Source of the DNA: Sepiola atlantica | Taxonomy: Eukaryota > Mollusca > Cephalopoda > Sepiida > Sepiolidae | Assembly (NCBI GenBank): GCA_963556195.1 | Contig: OY744520.1 | Span: forward strand, 2,032,001-2,096,000 | Length of the DNA: 64,000 bases | Direction: 5' to 3' | Shown: positions 21,777 to 32,999 of the stretch, piece by piece | How the letters are laid out: the number at the start of each line of letters is the position of its first letter | How positions within the stretch are numbered: the first letter of the stretch is position 1 | Position numbers and translations under genes: made by a program | The notes under the pieces: model-generated | The model's database searches: none | What the model saw: the letters and a program-made list of their open reading frames with translations, nothing else | Told to the model about the DNA's origin: nothing

Positions 21777-22690
21777 AATCAAATTTTTTCATCAAAATAA
21801 TACTTGATTTAAAAATTACTATTTAAAAAAAACACACACACACATTATAATGAATTTAGTTTAGGTAAACCTTTTTTTTCGAGAGCATTGAAAAAAACTA
21901 TTTGTGTTTACTGTATTTGATTTGTTAATACTTTCATTATAGGTACACCATTTCTTCCGATTTGAAAAAAATCCAATATTATCATTTTTTACAACCTTAA
22001 GTGTGTTTAAAATTTAGTGTTTACTTTTTACGCTGTAAAGCTTTTATTTGCAAACTGTTTTTTATTATTCAGTGTTTTATTTATTTTTGTCTTTTCAGTC
22101 AACAAAAAACTAACACATTGTACTGAAAATCTATATAACTGATTTTAGAATCAAATTGTTTAATAAAAAAGGTCATTTAACAATCACACACACACACATG
22201 TTCTAATGAATTTAATTTAGGTAACATTTCTTTCCCCGAGCAGTTACATAACTAATCGTGTTCACTGTATTTGATTTTTTGGTGCTTTTTCACTGTAGGA
22301 TCCGCGCTAACTTTGACCCCGTCGTTAGCGTTAGGGTAAGGATTAAAGTGAGGGTTAGGGTTTAGAGTGAAGGGTAGGGTCATGGTCAAAGTCAGCGCGA
22401 GTCCTACAGTAAAAGAGTACCGATTTTTTAATTGTTTTATTTTAAGTACACCTTTTTTCCAATTTGAAAAATACTGTTCGCTGTATTTAGTTTTTTAAAT
22501 TGTTGATTATAACAATTTTATCGAATCAAATTGTTTAATTAAAATAATAATTGATTTAAAACTTACTATTTAAAAAACACACACATTCTAATGAATTTAA
22601 TTCAGGTAAACTTCTTCTCGAGAGCATTTAAATAACTAATCGTGTTCGCTGTATTTGATTTTTTTTATTGTTTTTCTTTTTTTTTTAATT
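21777..22690. repeat. Three degenerate tandem units, ~230-370 bp
   Basis: Units begin near 21777, 22149 and 22523 with 'gaatcaaattgtttaat', continue through an (AC)n run, 'attctaatgaatttaattta' and 'ggtaaac...cgagagcattt', and end with 'actaatcgtgttcactgtat'. The second unit is enlarged by the TIR element at 22281-22421. Confidence 0.65.
22281..22421. mobile_element. MITE-like element, 38-bp TIR, 8-bp target duplication
   Basis: The left end (22281-22318, starting GGTGCTTTTTCACTGTAGGA) and the reverse complement of the right end (22384-22421) match at 32 of 38 positions. The element is 141 bp and is flanked by the direct repeat GATTTTTT (22273-22280 and 22422-22429). An 8-bp duplication is typical of hAT- and P-type transposases, but no family is proved. 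The interior contains several GTTAGGG-like repeats. Confidence 0.82.
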
Positions 22691-22925
22691 AAAAATATTT
22701 ATATGTATGGGGAGGATAAAAAAATTGGGGGGGGGCGGTAAAAAAAACAATTTTTTTTCTTTTGTTAACTAAAAATATTTCTATGTATGGGGGAGAGTAA
22801 AATGAAGGGGGGTTCAAACATTTTTTCGTTTCTTTTCGTTTTTAACTAAAAATATTTCTATTTATGGGGGAGGGTAAAAAAAAAATTGGGGTGGAGTCAG
22901 AATGTTTTTTTTCTTTATTTTCAAC
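22685..22925. repeat. G-rich/A-rich minisatellite
   Basis: About three units of roughly 80 bp with TTAACTAAAAATATTTCTAT, a GTATGGGGGAGGGTAAAA-like run and G or A runs. They are the reverse complement of the 8160-8565 array. A hairpin-ended sequence follows at 23021. Confidence 0.75.
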
Positions 22926-23020
22926 TGAAATACTCTTGGTCATAAACAAAGAAAATCAATGTCTAACCACCCAAGAAATATGACGGTTTATGCGTGAGCG
23001 TTCATTTCTGACGCGGCAGC

Positions 23021-23061
23021 CTAGCAAAATTATGCGACCAGAGGGAGCATATATTTGCTAG
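23021..23061. repeat. Hairpin terminus, copy 1
   Basis: CTAGCAAAATTATGC and GCATATATTTGCTAG form a 15-bp stem with two mismatches around an 11-base loop (GACCAGAGGGA). It is preceded by 'gtctaaccacccaaga', as is the copy at 61713. Related hairpins are at 34034-34070 and 61713-61754. Confidence 0.75.
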
Positions 23062-23068
23062 TATATAT

Positions 23069-23100
<32 letters not shown>

Positions 23101-23144
23101 TTATATAATATATGTATTTGCTAGTATATATAATATATATATAT

Positions 23145-23175
<31 letters not shown>

Positions 23176-23377
23176 ATATATAATATATATATATACACTA
23201 TATATAATATATATACAATATATATATATATATCTAATATATATTATATATAATATATATAATATATATATATAAAATAAATATATATATAATATATATA
23301 AATATATATATATATAATATATATATATAATATATATATATAATGTATATATATAATATATATAATATATATAATAC

Positions 23378-23430
<53 letters not shown>
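23055..23430. repeat. Degenerate (TA)n/(TAATA)n tract
   Basis: Nearly 380 bp of TATATAATA-type repeats. The 144-residue Tyr/Ile open frame read on its minus strand is an artefact. Confidence 0.95.
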
Positions 23431-23432
<2 letters not shown>

Positions 23433-23439
23433 CTCCAAC

Positions 23440-23520
23440 TCTAACTCTGGCATTCATTTGTGTGAATTCTCTACACAGACGGATTTTTCTATTGGTGTTT
23501 ATTATTTTTGTCTCAGTTCT
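23440..23520. repeat. Dispersed repeat shared with 62240-62315
   Basis: The phrases 'tctggcattcatttg', 'gaattctctacacagacgga' and 'ttggtgtttattatttttg' recur with few changes at 62240-62315. No function assigned. Confidence 0.5.
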
Positions 23521-23644
23521 AGTCTTGAGAGACAATATATATCCTCTTATAGGATGCCAGTGACAAAAGGTTCTGGACGACGGGGAACAATGCCGAGGTA
23601 AGCAAAATAATACTGGTTTTATTTCGAATGATTAGTTGCAAAAC

Positions 23645-23785
23645 CAAGACATGAGTGTCTAGTCGACCCTATTCTTTAATTCCTAGCTGGTGCAAGGATG
23701 TACAGATTCATACCTTTCGCAATAATATTACTGAAAGTTATACAGTAGATACGAAAGGACTCGCACCTGGCATATGACGCTCACA
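23645..23785 (-). mobile_element. tRNA-like SINE (family D, copy 1)
   Basis: The minus strand has a B-box-like GGTGCGAGTCC followed by a conserved body containing GGTATGAATCTGTACATCC. The same body is found at 31915-32095. The A-box region is eroded. Confidence 0.5.
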
Positions 23786-25140
23786 TGATTTCGCCTATAA
23801 TAATAAAACAACGCCGTTCCAATAGTGGATGTACTCGGCTTTTAATTAATAATTGCAATTCGATAGACATGTGCTATTGTACTCCCTCTTTATCACAAAA
23901 TCAAACAGGAGAAATGCCAATTCCATCCGTTTTTATGACAAAAATATGTAATTTGGTGATCATTCTCTAATTGATCAGTCAATAAAAACAGTAGAGCTTA
24001 AGTTGATTTGCAGATTTGTTATATTTAAATAACCAAATTGTTATAGCGACTACGTACACGCCAGAACTTGTTACCTGTTAAAAGTTTCGGTTTGAACATT
24101 GACCCCTTGCGCAACGGATCAAGACATTCTAAGCGTCTGTTTTTAAGGTGCTGTCCTCTCTAAAGACAATACTAACTAAGAAAATACCTAAAAAGTACTT
24201 AACACTTAATTTGCATTTCATGACATCATCCACTGTGCATGACGTCTTTTGTGACGGATGTACGGATACAAACAAGCATGCAAACATGAAAGCAACCACA
24301 GCAATCAGACAAAATCCATAGAGTTCTTGTTGTATCCATGTCACGGGTCGTGTAGATAAAGCGCCATAAACAATCTTCCACCTCTAACTCTGGTTTGATG
24401 GGTGACGTCATTATTTAGTTATGTCATCACGATGCACGGTCATCATCACTGTTGTTTTATTAGATGGCGTCAGAAAACGATAGCTTCATCCAGTTTGCAC
24501 AGAGACAAGTAAACAAACAAACTGCAGAAGAGTAGGAACCTTCCACAATAGACCATTTATCATAGTTTACATGTTCTGTGTTAGGTGTTAGATTTTCTTG
24601 TAGGTAGAGTGGCAATTTAGTGGCAAAGTTGCCACAACGCATGCAACTAGTGCTGGTTTCGAATCATGAGCGCTAAACTGTATTACTGGAAAGCCGAATG
24701 AGTCTAAATCCTTTTATCTTGTCGTTTAGTCCTCACATTCGATGAGAGATTTTTCTGACAAAGGAGGAAGAATTGGGGTTTTCTGGGTCGGAATCCATAT
24801 TTCACTTATCGTTGGTTAGTTTATTACCTTGAAGTAGTATTTTTTCAGCTCCTTATTCCAAATGACTCTGTGTCTTGTTTGGCTTGATTTTCACAAATAA
24901 TAAAAAATCGTTATGTCGATGGCTATTATACTGTGTGTAGGCTTAGATTTAAAGTCATATTGTTTAAACTTTTTTGCATTTTTATTTTTCTTATTTCTGT
25001 TTTTGTTTACATAGAGACGGGACATTCTTCCAAATGCCAGACTATCACCTGTTATTTAGAGGCACCAACCAGATGCTGTTTTAAAGGAGTTTGGCCGTGT
25101 CCTTAAATGTAATTATTTTGATTTCTTTCGCACTTTAGAC
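23786..25140. other. No gene recognised
   Basis: Minus-strand frames at 24129-24344 and 24226-24411 overlap and have no recognisable domain; one is hydrophobic. I do not call them. Confidence 0.4.
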
Positions 25141-25141
25141 C

Positions 25142-25143
<2 letters not shown>

Positions 25144-25214
<71 letters not shown>
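25144..25214. repeat. (TA)n microsatellite
   Basis: About 70 bp of uninterrupted TA. Confidence 0.95.
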
Positions 25215-25218
<4 letters not shown>

Positions 25219-25285
25219 TATTTTGTAATATAGCAGGAACAATCCCAGCATGGATATGAATGGGGCTACTCCATATTAGAAGATA

Positions 25286-25510
25286 CTAATAATAATAATT
25301 AAAATAATGATAATAAAGACGAAGATAGCAATAATATTAATCATAGTGGTTGTAAATATTATAATAACAATAATTTTATTAATAATAGTAAAATTAGTGG
25401 TTGCAATAATACTGATAATATTAATAATGTTAATAATAATAATGATAGTTATAAAAATAATAATTTTAACAATGGAAACCATATTAATCCTAACAATTAT
25501 TATATTGATG

Positions 25511-25571
<61 letters not shown>

Positions 25572-26075
25572 TAATAATTGCAATGTCACTAAAAACTAGA
25601 TGACGATAACAATGTTTATAGCAATAATGCGTGATATTGTCATTGCTACTGGTACAAACTATAATAATTATTATAATTAAAATGATGATAATAATATTAA
25701 TAATAACAACAATAATAATAATAATAATAAAAAATAATAATAATTATAATAATAATTATATCGGTAATAGTGCAGAAATGGCAAGTAATGATATTGATAT
25801 ATATTATTACTACTACTACTACTACTACTACTAATAATAATAATAATCATAACAATAATAATAATAATCGATAATAATAAGTAATAGTTTGATAAGAAAA
25901 ATAAATAATCAGGAAATATTAAAAAGTAATAATAATAAAAATAATGGTAATAATAAAAATAAAAAGGATAGCAATAACATTAATCATAGTGGTTGTAAAT
26001 ATGATAATAAAATAATTTATTTGATAATAGAAGAATTATTGGTTGCAATAATACTAATAAACTTAGCGATAGAAT
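25286..26075. repeat. (AAT)n-rich low-complexity tract
   Basis: Imperfect AAT/ATA/TAC trinucleotide repeats. A block of about 90 bases, 'gcaataatattaatcatagtggttgtaaat', recurs near 25330 and 25970, so the tract also contains a duplicated non-simple segment. Open frames are Ile/Asn homopolymers and are not genes. Confidence 0.9.
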
Positions 26076-26094
26076 AGGTAAATTAAGAGAAAAG

Positions 26095-27700
26095 AAGCAT
26101 ATATTCTTCTGAAATACCATAAACCTGACTTCCAAACTAAACTAGCCACTAGACTTATTAACCCCACAAGACAAGAAATTGGGAAAATCAGTAATAAAAT
26201 ATTAGAAAAAGTAAATAAACAAATAAAAACATTTTAAAAACTAAATCAGTGGGTAAACACAACTGAAACTATGAATTGGTTTTGTAACATCGCAAACAAA
26301 ACCAACTGCTCGTTCCTCCAGTTTGACATCATAAATCATTACCCTTCCATATCAAAATAACTTTTTGACAATGTTATTGATTTTGCCACTCTCCTCTTTG
26401 ATATTTCCGAAAACGAAATCAATATCATTAGAACATGTAGACATACAGTACTAATCTGTAAACAAGAACAATGGAGAAAAATCAATACATTTAGATCTTT
26501 TGATGACTCTATGGACACTTAGGACTCAGCTGAAGTCAGTGATCTTGTTGGTCTCTACATATTATACAACCTTACTAAATACATTAACATATAAGACATA
26601 GGCTTATATAGGGGTGATGGATTGTTGTTCGTTAAAACTCAAATGGGCAAAAGTGTAAAAAGAACAAAAAAATATCGTTAGAGAAATGAAAAGATTAAAT
26701 CTTAAAGTTGAAATAACATCTAATATTAAACTAGTAAACTTCTTAGACGTAACATTTAACTGAATAAAGAAACGTATGAACCCTATACTAAAGATAATGT
26801 CAATCCAATTTATGTCCACCCACTCTCTAACCACCCCAAAACTATAATCAAACATTTCCCCAAATCAATCGAAAAAAGAATCAGCAATAACTCTTCTATG
26901 AAGCAATCGTTAAAGATTGTTTCATAGAAGAGTTATTTTTTACAATAAAACACTAAAAGAGAGTGGATACAAAAACACTCAAATTAAATTAACCAAACCT
27001 ACAGCTCCCAACAACAAACACAAAAATAGAAGTAGAAAAATTATCTGGTTTACCCCCCATTTTATAACAGTGTTAATACCAAACTTGGTAAAAGATTCTT
27101 AGATTTAATTAACCTACATTTTCCTCCTAATAACATGCTAAGTAAATTTTTTTAACAAAAATACCCTTAAATTAAGCTATAGTTGTAGAGAAAATTTAGA
27201 AAAAATAATAAAACACATAACAATAAAGTTCTAAATAGAAACAAAAATACTGAAAGAAAAACAACAAAAACTAAGGCTTGCAACTGCACAAACAAAACAG
27301 AATGCCCCTTACAACAACATTGCAAAATAACCCAAACAGTAAATCAAGCAACAATTTCAACCAAAGAAAATCCAAGCCTGAAAAATTGATATACTGACCA
27401 TAAATGCTCATTTAATAATTTTGTCTAGCGAAAAAAACCTCACTCTTTATATATTACTGGGTATTAACCCACACTAATCAATCACCAACAGTGACTTGGA
27501 ACACTATTAGAAAAAACAGCATCTGTAGTTCCCTGAACTCACCATGTGACTTATGGCTAACTGAAAAACTTGAGATAGTTAGATTTAGTGATAGAGGTAA
27601 ACTTCTAAACAAAAAAGAAACCTTAATTAACTCTAGGCACAATAGATTACACCTTCTCAGTAATTCACACTTACTCCCTCAAACTAATATTACCATTTAA
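26095..27700 (+). pseudogene. Decayed reverse-transcriptase element (GLYRxDGL type)
   Basis: Translation in shifting frames shows FDIINHYPSIS (RT motif A region), a GLYRGDGL box where related proteins have GLYRDDGL (near 26605), NHPKTIIKHFPKSIEKRIS, a C-N-C...ECPL...C cluster near 27275, and LTEKLEIVRFS...LNKKETLINSRH near 27550. These follow the order of a family of invertebrate RT proteins with a C-terminal Cys cluster and GIY-YIG-like region, probably Penelope-related. The family name is my inference from memory of conserved phrases. Many stops and frameshifts show it is dead. Confidence 0.6.
26886..26937. repeat. Near-perfect 23-bp inverted repeat
   Basis: AATAACTCTTCTATGAAGCA... (26886-26908) is repeated in reverse complement at 26915-26937 with a 6-base spacer and one mismatch. 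It falls inside the coding remnant of the RT element. Confidence 0.9.
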
Positions 27701-27954
27701 ACAACAATTAACTCTAACTAAACCTATCATCCTATAGTATCTACTAAATACCCCAAAACTAATTAGCCCAACCAAAAAAGAACTTTACCTATCCACTAAC
27801 AATAATTAGACAACCTAACTATCCTTTTATACCATATTCTATACTATACTTGATATAATTATTATATTCAATCTTCTATTTAATGAGAATCATAATTAGA
27901 GTCCATCACTATGTATTGTCATCGAAACCATTAACATTATTACCAATTACATTA

Positions 27955-28023
27955 AAATATATATATATATGTAAATATATGTGTATATATATGTATGTGT
28001 GTATGTGTATGTGTGTGTATGTG

Positions 28024-28062
<39 letters not shown>

Positions 28063-28080
28063 GCATGTATGTGCATGTGC
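27955..28080. repeat. (TA)/(TG) microsatellite
   Basis: TATATG/TGTGTA mixed dinucleotides. Confidence 0.9.
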
Positions 28081-28087
28081 GTATATA

Positions 28088-28292
28088 TATTATTATTATT
28101 ATCATCATTTTTATTATTATTGTTATTATTATTATTTTTATACTTTTATATTTTTATATTTATTTCTTTATTTATTTTTATTTTTTAAATTTTTATTTTA
28201 ATTATTTAATTCATTTATTATCATTACTACTTTGGCTACAATTATATCATTTATTACCATAATCACCTCTACTATTATCATTAGTTTTATAA

Positions 28293-28366
<74 letters not shown>

Positions 28367-28379
28367 TGCTAATACTATA

Positions 28380-28461
<82 letters not shown>

Positions 28462-28812
28462 ATTTGTTATAATTATCATTATAATAAATGTTAGGATTAT
28501 TATGCTTACTCTTGTTATCGTTATTATTATTACCATTATTAATATTATTAATATTATTGCAATCCTTATTCTTACTAAATAAAATGATTCTTATTATAAT
28601 ATTTACAACAATTAATATTATTGCTATCTTCTTCTTTATTATTATTTTAATCATTAGTATTATCTTCTAATATTTCCTAATTATTTTATTTTGAATCCAA
28701 CTATTACTTATTATTAATTATTATCGATTATTATTGATTACTATTATTATTGTTATTATTATTATAATTATTTATCAATATCATTACTTACTATTTCTAC
28801 ATTATCAGCGAA

Positions 28813-28896
<84 letters not shown>

Positions 28897-28900
28897 GTGT
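28088..28900. repeat. (ATT)n-rich low-complexity tract
   Basis: Long ATT runs at 28296-28370, 28381-28455 and 28815-28897 with degenerate sequence between. Inverted orientation relative to the AAT tract at 25286-26075, with the RT remnant in between. Confidence 0.92.
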
Positions 28901-29274
28901 AAGCTAAATTAATTTGTTAGTGAATTTGTTTAATTTATTAATTGATAATAATTAGATATGTTAAAAAAAAGTTAAAACTAATAATTAAAAAACAAAATCA
29001 GTAGCTCAATGTATTAACGACCCCTACCCCAAATACACATACGCTACTACCACCATTATCGCTGACTTAAACTTATGCTACCTGCCTTTTTAACCTAGAC
29101 TGATTTTGACACGTCCCATCGCAAGTGTTTCCTACTTTCCCTCTCCGCTCCCCCTTATTTATCCCCCTTCTCTGTCATCCACTTCTGTGTCTATCATAAA
29201 TGATTTTATTTAATCCCGTACCATTTCATTTTATTTCATTTTGTCTCTATTTATTTCTATCTATCTATCCATCT

Positions 29275-29286
29275 ATCCATCTATCT
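29275..29286. repeat. Left target duplication of U2-derived element
   Basis: ATCCATCTATCT, repeated exactly at 29633-29644. It lies at the end of a CTAT-rich microsatellite, so chance similarity is not negligible. Confidence 0.6.
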
Positions 29287-29632
29287 AAACGCTGGGCTTT
29301 TTTGCTACGACTAAAGTGTAGTATCTGTTCCGATGGACACTGCACCTCATAGACTGTTATTGTCTTGGCCTTCGGGGCTTGATTTACGCCGGTCTATGGG
29401 TCTGTCCTGTGCAGTTATAGAAGGTCCACCCTCCCAGGCGTCGCCTCCCCTCTTTGGGGAGAAGTAAGTTTATTGCTTACTGCCTCAGGCGCCCCTACCG
29501 GGGAATGCCGACGGGGCTGCCCAGGCAATTTGTAAACCCCACTTTCCCGACCAGACATTGGGTCACATCTTACTTGTGGGAGTAAGATAAAAACTGGCCT
29601 TGTGCCTAACTCCTGGAGAGGAGTAAATAAAT
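29287..29632 (+). mobile_element. U2 snRNA-headed retroposon
   Basis: The first ~46 bases match the 5' end of U2 snRNA: AACGCTGGGCTTTTTTGCTA, then ...AAAGTGTAGTATCTGTTC (29312-29330), which includes the branch-site-pairing GTAGTA. The next 300 bases are GC-rich and self-complementary in places (for example CATAGAC/GTCTATG and ACTGCAC/GTGCAGT arms) and do not look like the rest of U2. The element ends AGTAAATAAAT and is flanked by a perfect 12-bp repeat, so it looks like a retroposed RNA. The body shares CCACCCTCCCAGG...CCTCC with the U2-related repeats at 36290-36600. No protein is encoded; a 79-residue minus-strand frame is incidental. Confidence 0.72.
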
Positions 29633-29644
29633 ATCCATCTATCT
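29633..29644. repeat. Right target duplication of U2-derived element
   Basis: ATCCATCTATCT, identical to 29275-29286. Confidence 0.6.
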
Positions 29645-29687
29645 TTTTATTCATTTATCTACCTTTTTTTTTTATTTCTCTCTCTTT

Positions 29688-29745
29688 TTTCTTTTCTTTT
29701 CTTTTCTTTTCTTTTCTTTCTTTTCTTTTCTTTTCTTTTCTTTTA
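29688..29745. repeat. (TTTTC)n pentanucleotide repeat
   Basis: About eleven copies with one missing base. Confidence 0.95.
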
Positions 29746-30109
29746 TATTTTATATTTCATATTTTATATTTTATATTTAAATTTTGTTTTTATTGACATC
29801 ATTATTTTTTGATTTTGACTCTTTACGGTCCCAACTACGTTATTTTCCAAATTTTAATTAAAAATTTATTTTCCTTTTTTTCATTTCATTCTTTCCAAAT
29901 ATGATCTATGGTTAAGATCGGATTCTAACACTTCACAGTTTATAATAGCTGTTGATCGATAACATCGACATGCCAGTATCACAGAATTTGTACATATCTG
30001 TGCAAATAAAATAATACTATATAAAAGCTTTAACTGATATATTTAGCAATTTTTTTTACACCCGGTTGAAATTCTTTGGATTAATACCATGTGGATGTTT
30101 TACCTGTAT

Positions 30110-30114
<5 letters not shown>

Positions 30115-30175
<61 letters not shown>
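30115..30175. repeat. (TA)n microsatellite
   Basis: About 60 bp of TA repeats. Confidence 0.95.
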
Positions 30176-30179
<4 letters not shown>

Positions 30180-30180
<1 letters not shown>

Positions 30181-31385
30181 TACAGATCGGGGCAATATTA
30201 CTAAAACGGTCGCATTTATGTACATAGTACCTAGCAACAAGTGCTGTTAATAAAGAGTCATCGAACGATTCAAGTTCGTCGGAAAGTTCCCCTGATTGTA
30301 TCCAAGGGATTCTCGACAACATGGTTTGTTTCCCTACCAATTTCCGACTTAAAAGAGATCCCCTTGTTTGTTTAACAACTTGACAAGTCTATCAGCCGGG
30401 CTGATGATAATGCGAGTAGATCATTAGTAACGTATTGGCCATCCCTGAATGGTATTAGGACACACACGGGATCCATTCAACGATTTATCACTGGTGACTT
30501 ATCGCGAAAAACGGAGAGACACAATCAAGCTTATCAGTATTACAGCCGTTAGAGGACAAATAAAAAAATACGTTGTTTGATAAACATTACGGAAATAAAC
30601 TGGATAATTCGTTCCTGTTTTTCTTGTTATTGATTAAACTCCACCAATGATTTATTAACACTCTCTTTCTTCTTCATTACATTTTAAAAGTGGGTTTCAG
30701 TTGTAATTATAGCCTAATATAATTCCTGTTTAGACAAGGTTTTTTAAAAATTAGTATATCATGTTAATAAAACTTCCCCCATATCTCTACTCGCTTCTCT
30801 CCCTCTCGTAAACAAGATACAAAAATTGATATGCTACAGTGACTGAAGTAGTAATACGTTTGTGTTATTTGGATTATTCGGACTACTATTCTCATCGTAG
30901 ATGTTATTTCCACAACGCTTAAACGAATATAGTGCGAATAATAGTCAGTTCAAAGTGACAGTCTTATGGTAGTGGAAAGGTACAACCGCGATACTAAGAA
31001 TATAATTGACAATTATTTAAGACTTTTACCGATCATGGCTAACGGAACGAGAACAATCTACCCCTTAGATTAAATAAAGGGTTGCGTTCAAAATTCCATA
31101 CAGATTCATGGGTTCGACATAGAGTTTCTCGAGTTCGACAAGACGCACCTGAAGAAGGTCGGAGGTTATATCAACCAAAATGTTGTAAAAAACAATATCA
31201 ATTATAATTCCTCACCTGAAAAAATTCCGAAGCATAGTTATACGTTAAATAAATGGATACCCAGCGTCGGCCGGACTATAATTTCCGTACATCAAGTTGA
31301 CCACAGAAGGTAGAAAAGTAGAACTAAGCAATGTTTTAATTTGAAATGTCTAAGATCATTTTAAGTTAATTTTAAGGTAAAATCA
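30180..31385. other. No gene recognised; possible hammerhead relic near 30498
   Basis: The phrase CACTGGTGACTTATC...GAAAAACGGAGAGAC...CAAGCTTATCAG (30497-30534) resembles the decayed hammerhead of unit 2 at 19126, but stems do not pair convincingly. Otherwise AT-rich sequence with no coding frame. Confidence 0.3.
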
Positions 31386-31387
31386 GA

Positions 31388-31475
31388 ATAAACCTAATCA
31401 TGTCCCAGTGATATTCGAACTCACACACTCTATCTCTAAGTATATCGAACTAACAGATTGACCCACGGCGTCAGG
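31388..31475 (-). mobile_element. tRNA-like SINE head (family E)
   Basis: The minus strand has CCGTGGGTCAATCTGTTAG (A-box-like) and, about 30 bases on, GAGTTCGAATATC (B-box-like). No full cloverleaf forms. Extent of the element downstream is unclear. Confidence 0.5.
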
Positions 31476-31914
31476 TACACAATTATAACGTTATTAAATA
31501 TATAAACCCTACTGTTTTGTTTTGTTTCCTCGCCTTTCAACATCTCTCTTTCTCGGTCAGCCAAAGACAACACAAGAAAAAAGAAAACGAAAGCAAAAAC
31601 GAAAAATCAATAATTATTTTCCTTTTTTTTAAAACCAGAACAGTCGTAATAAATAACATAAATATTGTTACAACTTCATGCATACATATAAAGGTAGTTT
31701 CAATTCAGAGAGACCAGGGATACCTGATTTAAGGGTGCTTGAGTGATGAGTCTAAAGTGAAGCAAGGGTTGCCTAATTTCATCGTTACCTCCCTTGAATC
31801 GGCATTACTTGACAAGGAGAAGTCCTAGATGACTTGGAACTATATCAGGATAAGCAGAGAAAGACTTGTGTTATTTTAGAATTTTTGTTTTTCTAGTCAA
31901 GTAGCATAGACAAG

Positions 31915-32095
31915 GCTTGAGAGTCTAGTCTACATTACTATTTAACAAAGAGTCGGAGGGAGGATGTATGGGTTCATACCTTTTTCCATTGTAATAGCAA
32001 AAATGATACAATAGCCCCGACAGAATTCGAACACAGCACGCCAAGCCTACAGTTCGTTCATGTACCACCTACACCACGCCACTACTTAAATACAT
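31915..32095 (-). mobile_element. tRNA-like SINE (family D, copy 2)
   Basis: The minus strand starts GTGGCGTGGTGTAGGTGGTA (A-box-like), then GTGTTCGAATTC (B-box-like, near 32040) and a body with GGTATGAACCCATACATCC shared with 23645-23785. The outer flank is a CATA/TACA repeat region. Confidence 0.6.
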
Positions 32096-32430
32096 ATATA
32101 CGTACATATATACGCCCAATTATATAGATAGATATAAAAATTGCATACATGCATGCATACATACATACATACATACATAAATTAATGATACGTATATTTA
32201 TACACTTTGAGATGAAGAGAGATAGAAATGTTTACATAGGTATAAACAAAAATATAATTACTGATTGCTTTTGATAAAGTTATTAAGCATCCATGTTATA
32301 TAGCTTTTAAATAGGAATTATGTATGTTCGCCCTTCGGCGTTCATAAGTTATAAATATTTACTATAGATTAATTTGTCGTTACTATTTCTTATTTCTGAC
32401 CACAAGAGACGAAGATACACGAAGGAAATA
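32096..32430. repeat. (TACA)n and AT-rich flank
   Basis: A CATACATACATACATA run at 32140-32182, otherwise nothing recognised. Confidence 0.6.
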
Positions 32431-32879
32431 GTCAAATTAAAGCTAAAATATGAAATTCAATTTTAATATGAGTTTGCAATACTTAGCATATCGGGTATCT
32501 GAACATCGAAATCCCAACACAAGCAAAATATCACTCTCTGGCAAACTATCATGAAAGAGTAGCGTAAGATAATAATCTAGAAAATTATTATTGAATCCAC
32601 TTTTTCTTATTAACTCGCTGGATATTATGTCTATTGATTTCTGAGATGATAATACATAATTTCGATTATTTTGATTATATGAGTTACTGTTATCATATTG
32701 GCTGTTATTCTTACAATATCTCGACCGATGTAACCTCTGCCCCTCTCCAGATGCGTCTTGTTTAATTTTCATTCGATATAAACATGTCTGGGTTAGAGAA
32801 GACGCCCCCGAAAAAGGCCGAATGTTACATTGTAAGAATAACATCCAAGATGAGAACAATATTCCGAATAGTTCAAATA

Positions 32880-32920
32880 ATACCAACTAGCTGAAATACC
32901 CATCTTAGGACAGGTGCATA
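32880..32920. repeat. Palindromic head, CCCGTC/GACGGG family (degenerate)
   Basis: ACTAGCTGAAATACCCATCTTAGGACAGGTGCAT has the same layout as 2956-2977 with substitutions in both arms. Confidence 0.5.
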
Positions 32921-32999
32921 CCAACGAGACAGGCTTGAAAAGTTTAATGATTGGCAAAGATAAAACTACATACACACAAAATATAGAAGTCACTGATTT

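Noticed and set aside
25276..25834. Ile-rich and Asn-rich frames
   Set aside because: They are AAT/ATT trinucleotide repeats read in frame; no domain or coding-like composition.
30395..30425. GGGCTGATGATAATG on the plus strand as hammerhead core
   Set aside because: No stem II or GAAA box in reach.
32443..32886. 147-residue minus-strand frame
   Set aside because: No recognisable domain, Asn/Ser/Leu-rich composition typical of AT-rich noncoding DNA, and the complement contains repeat-like phrases shared with about 31150.
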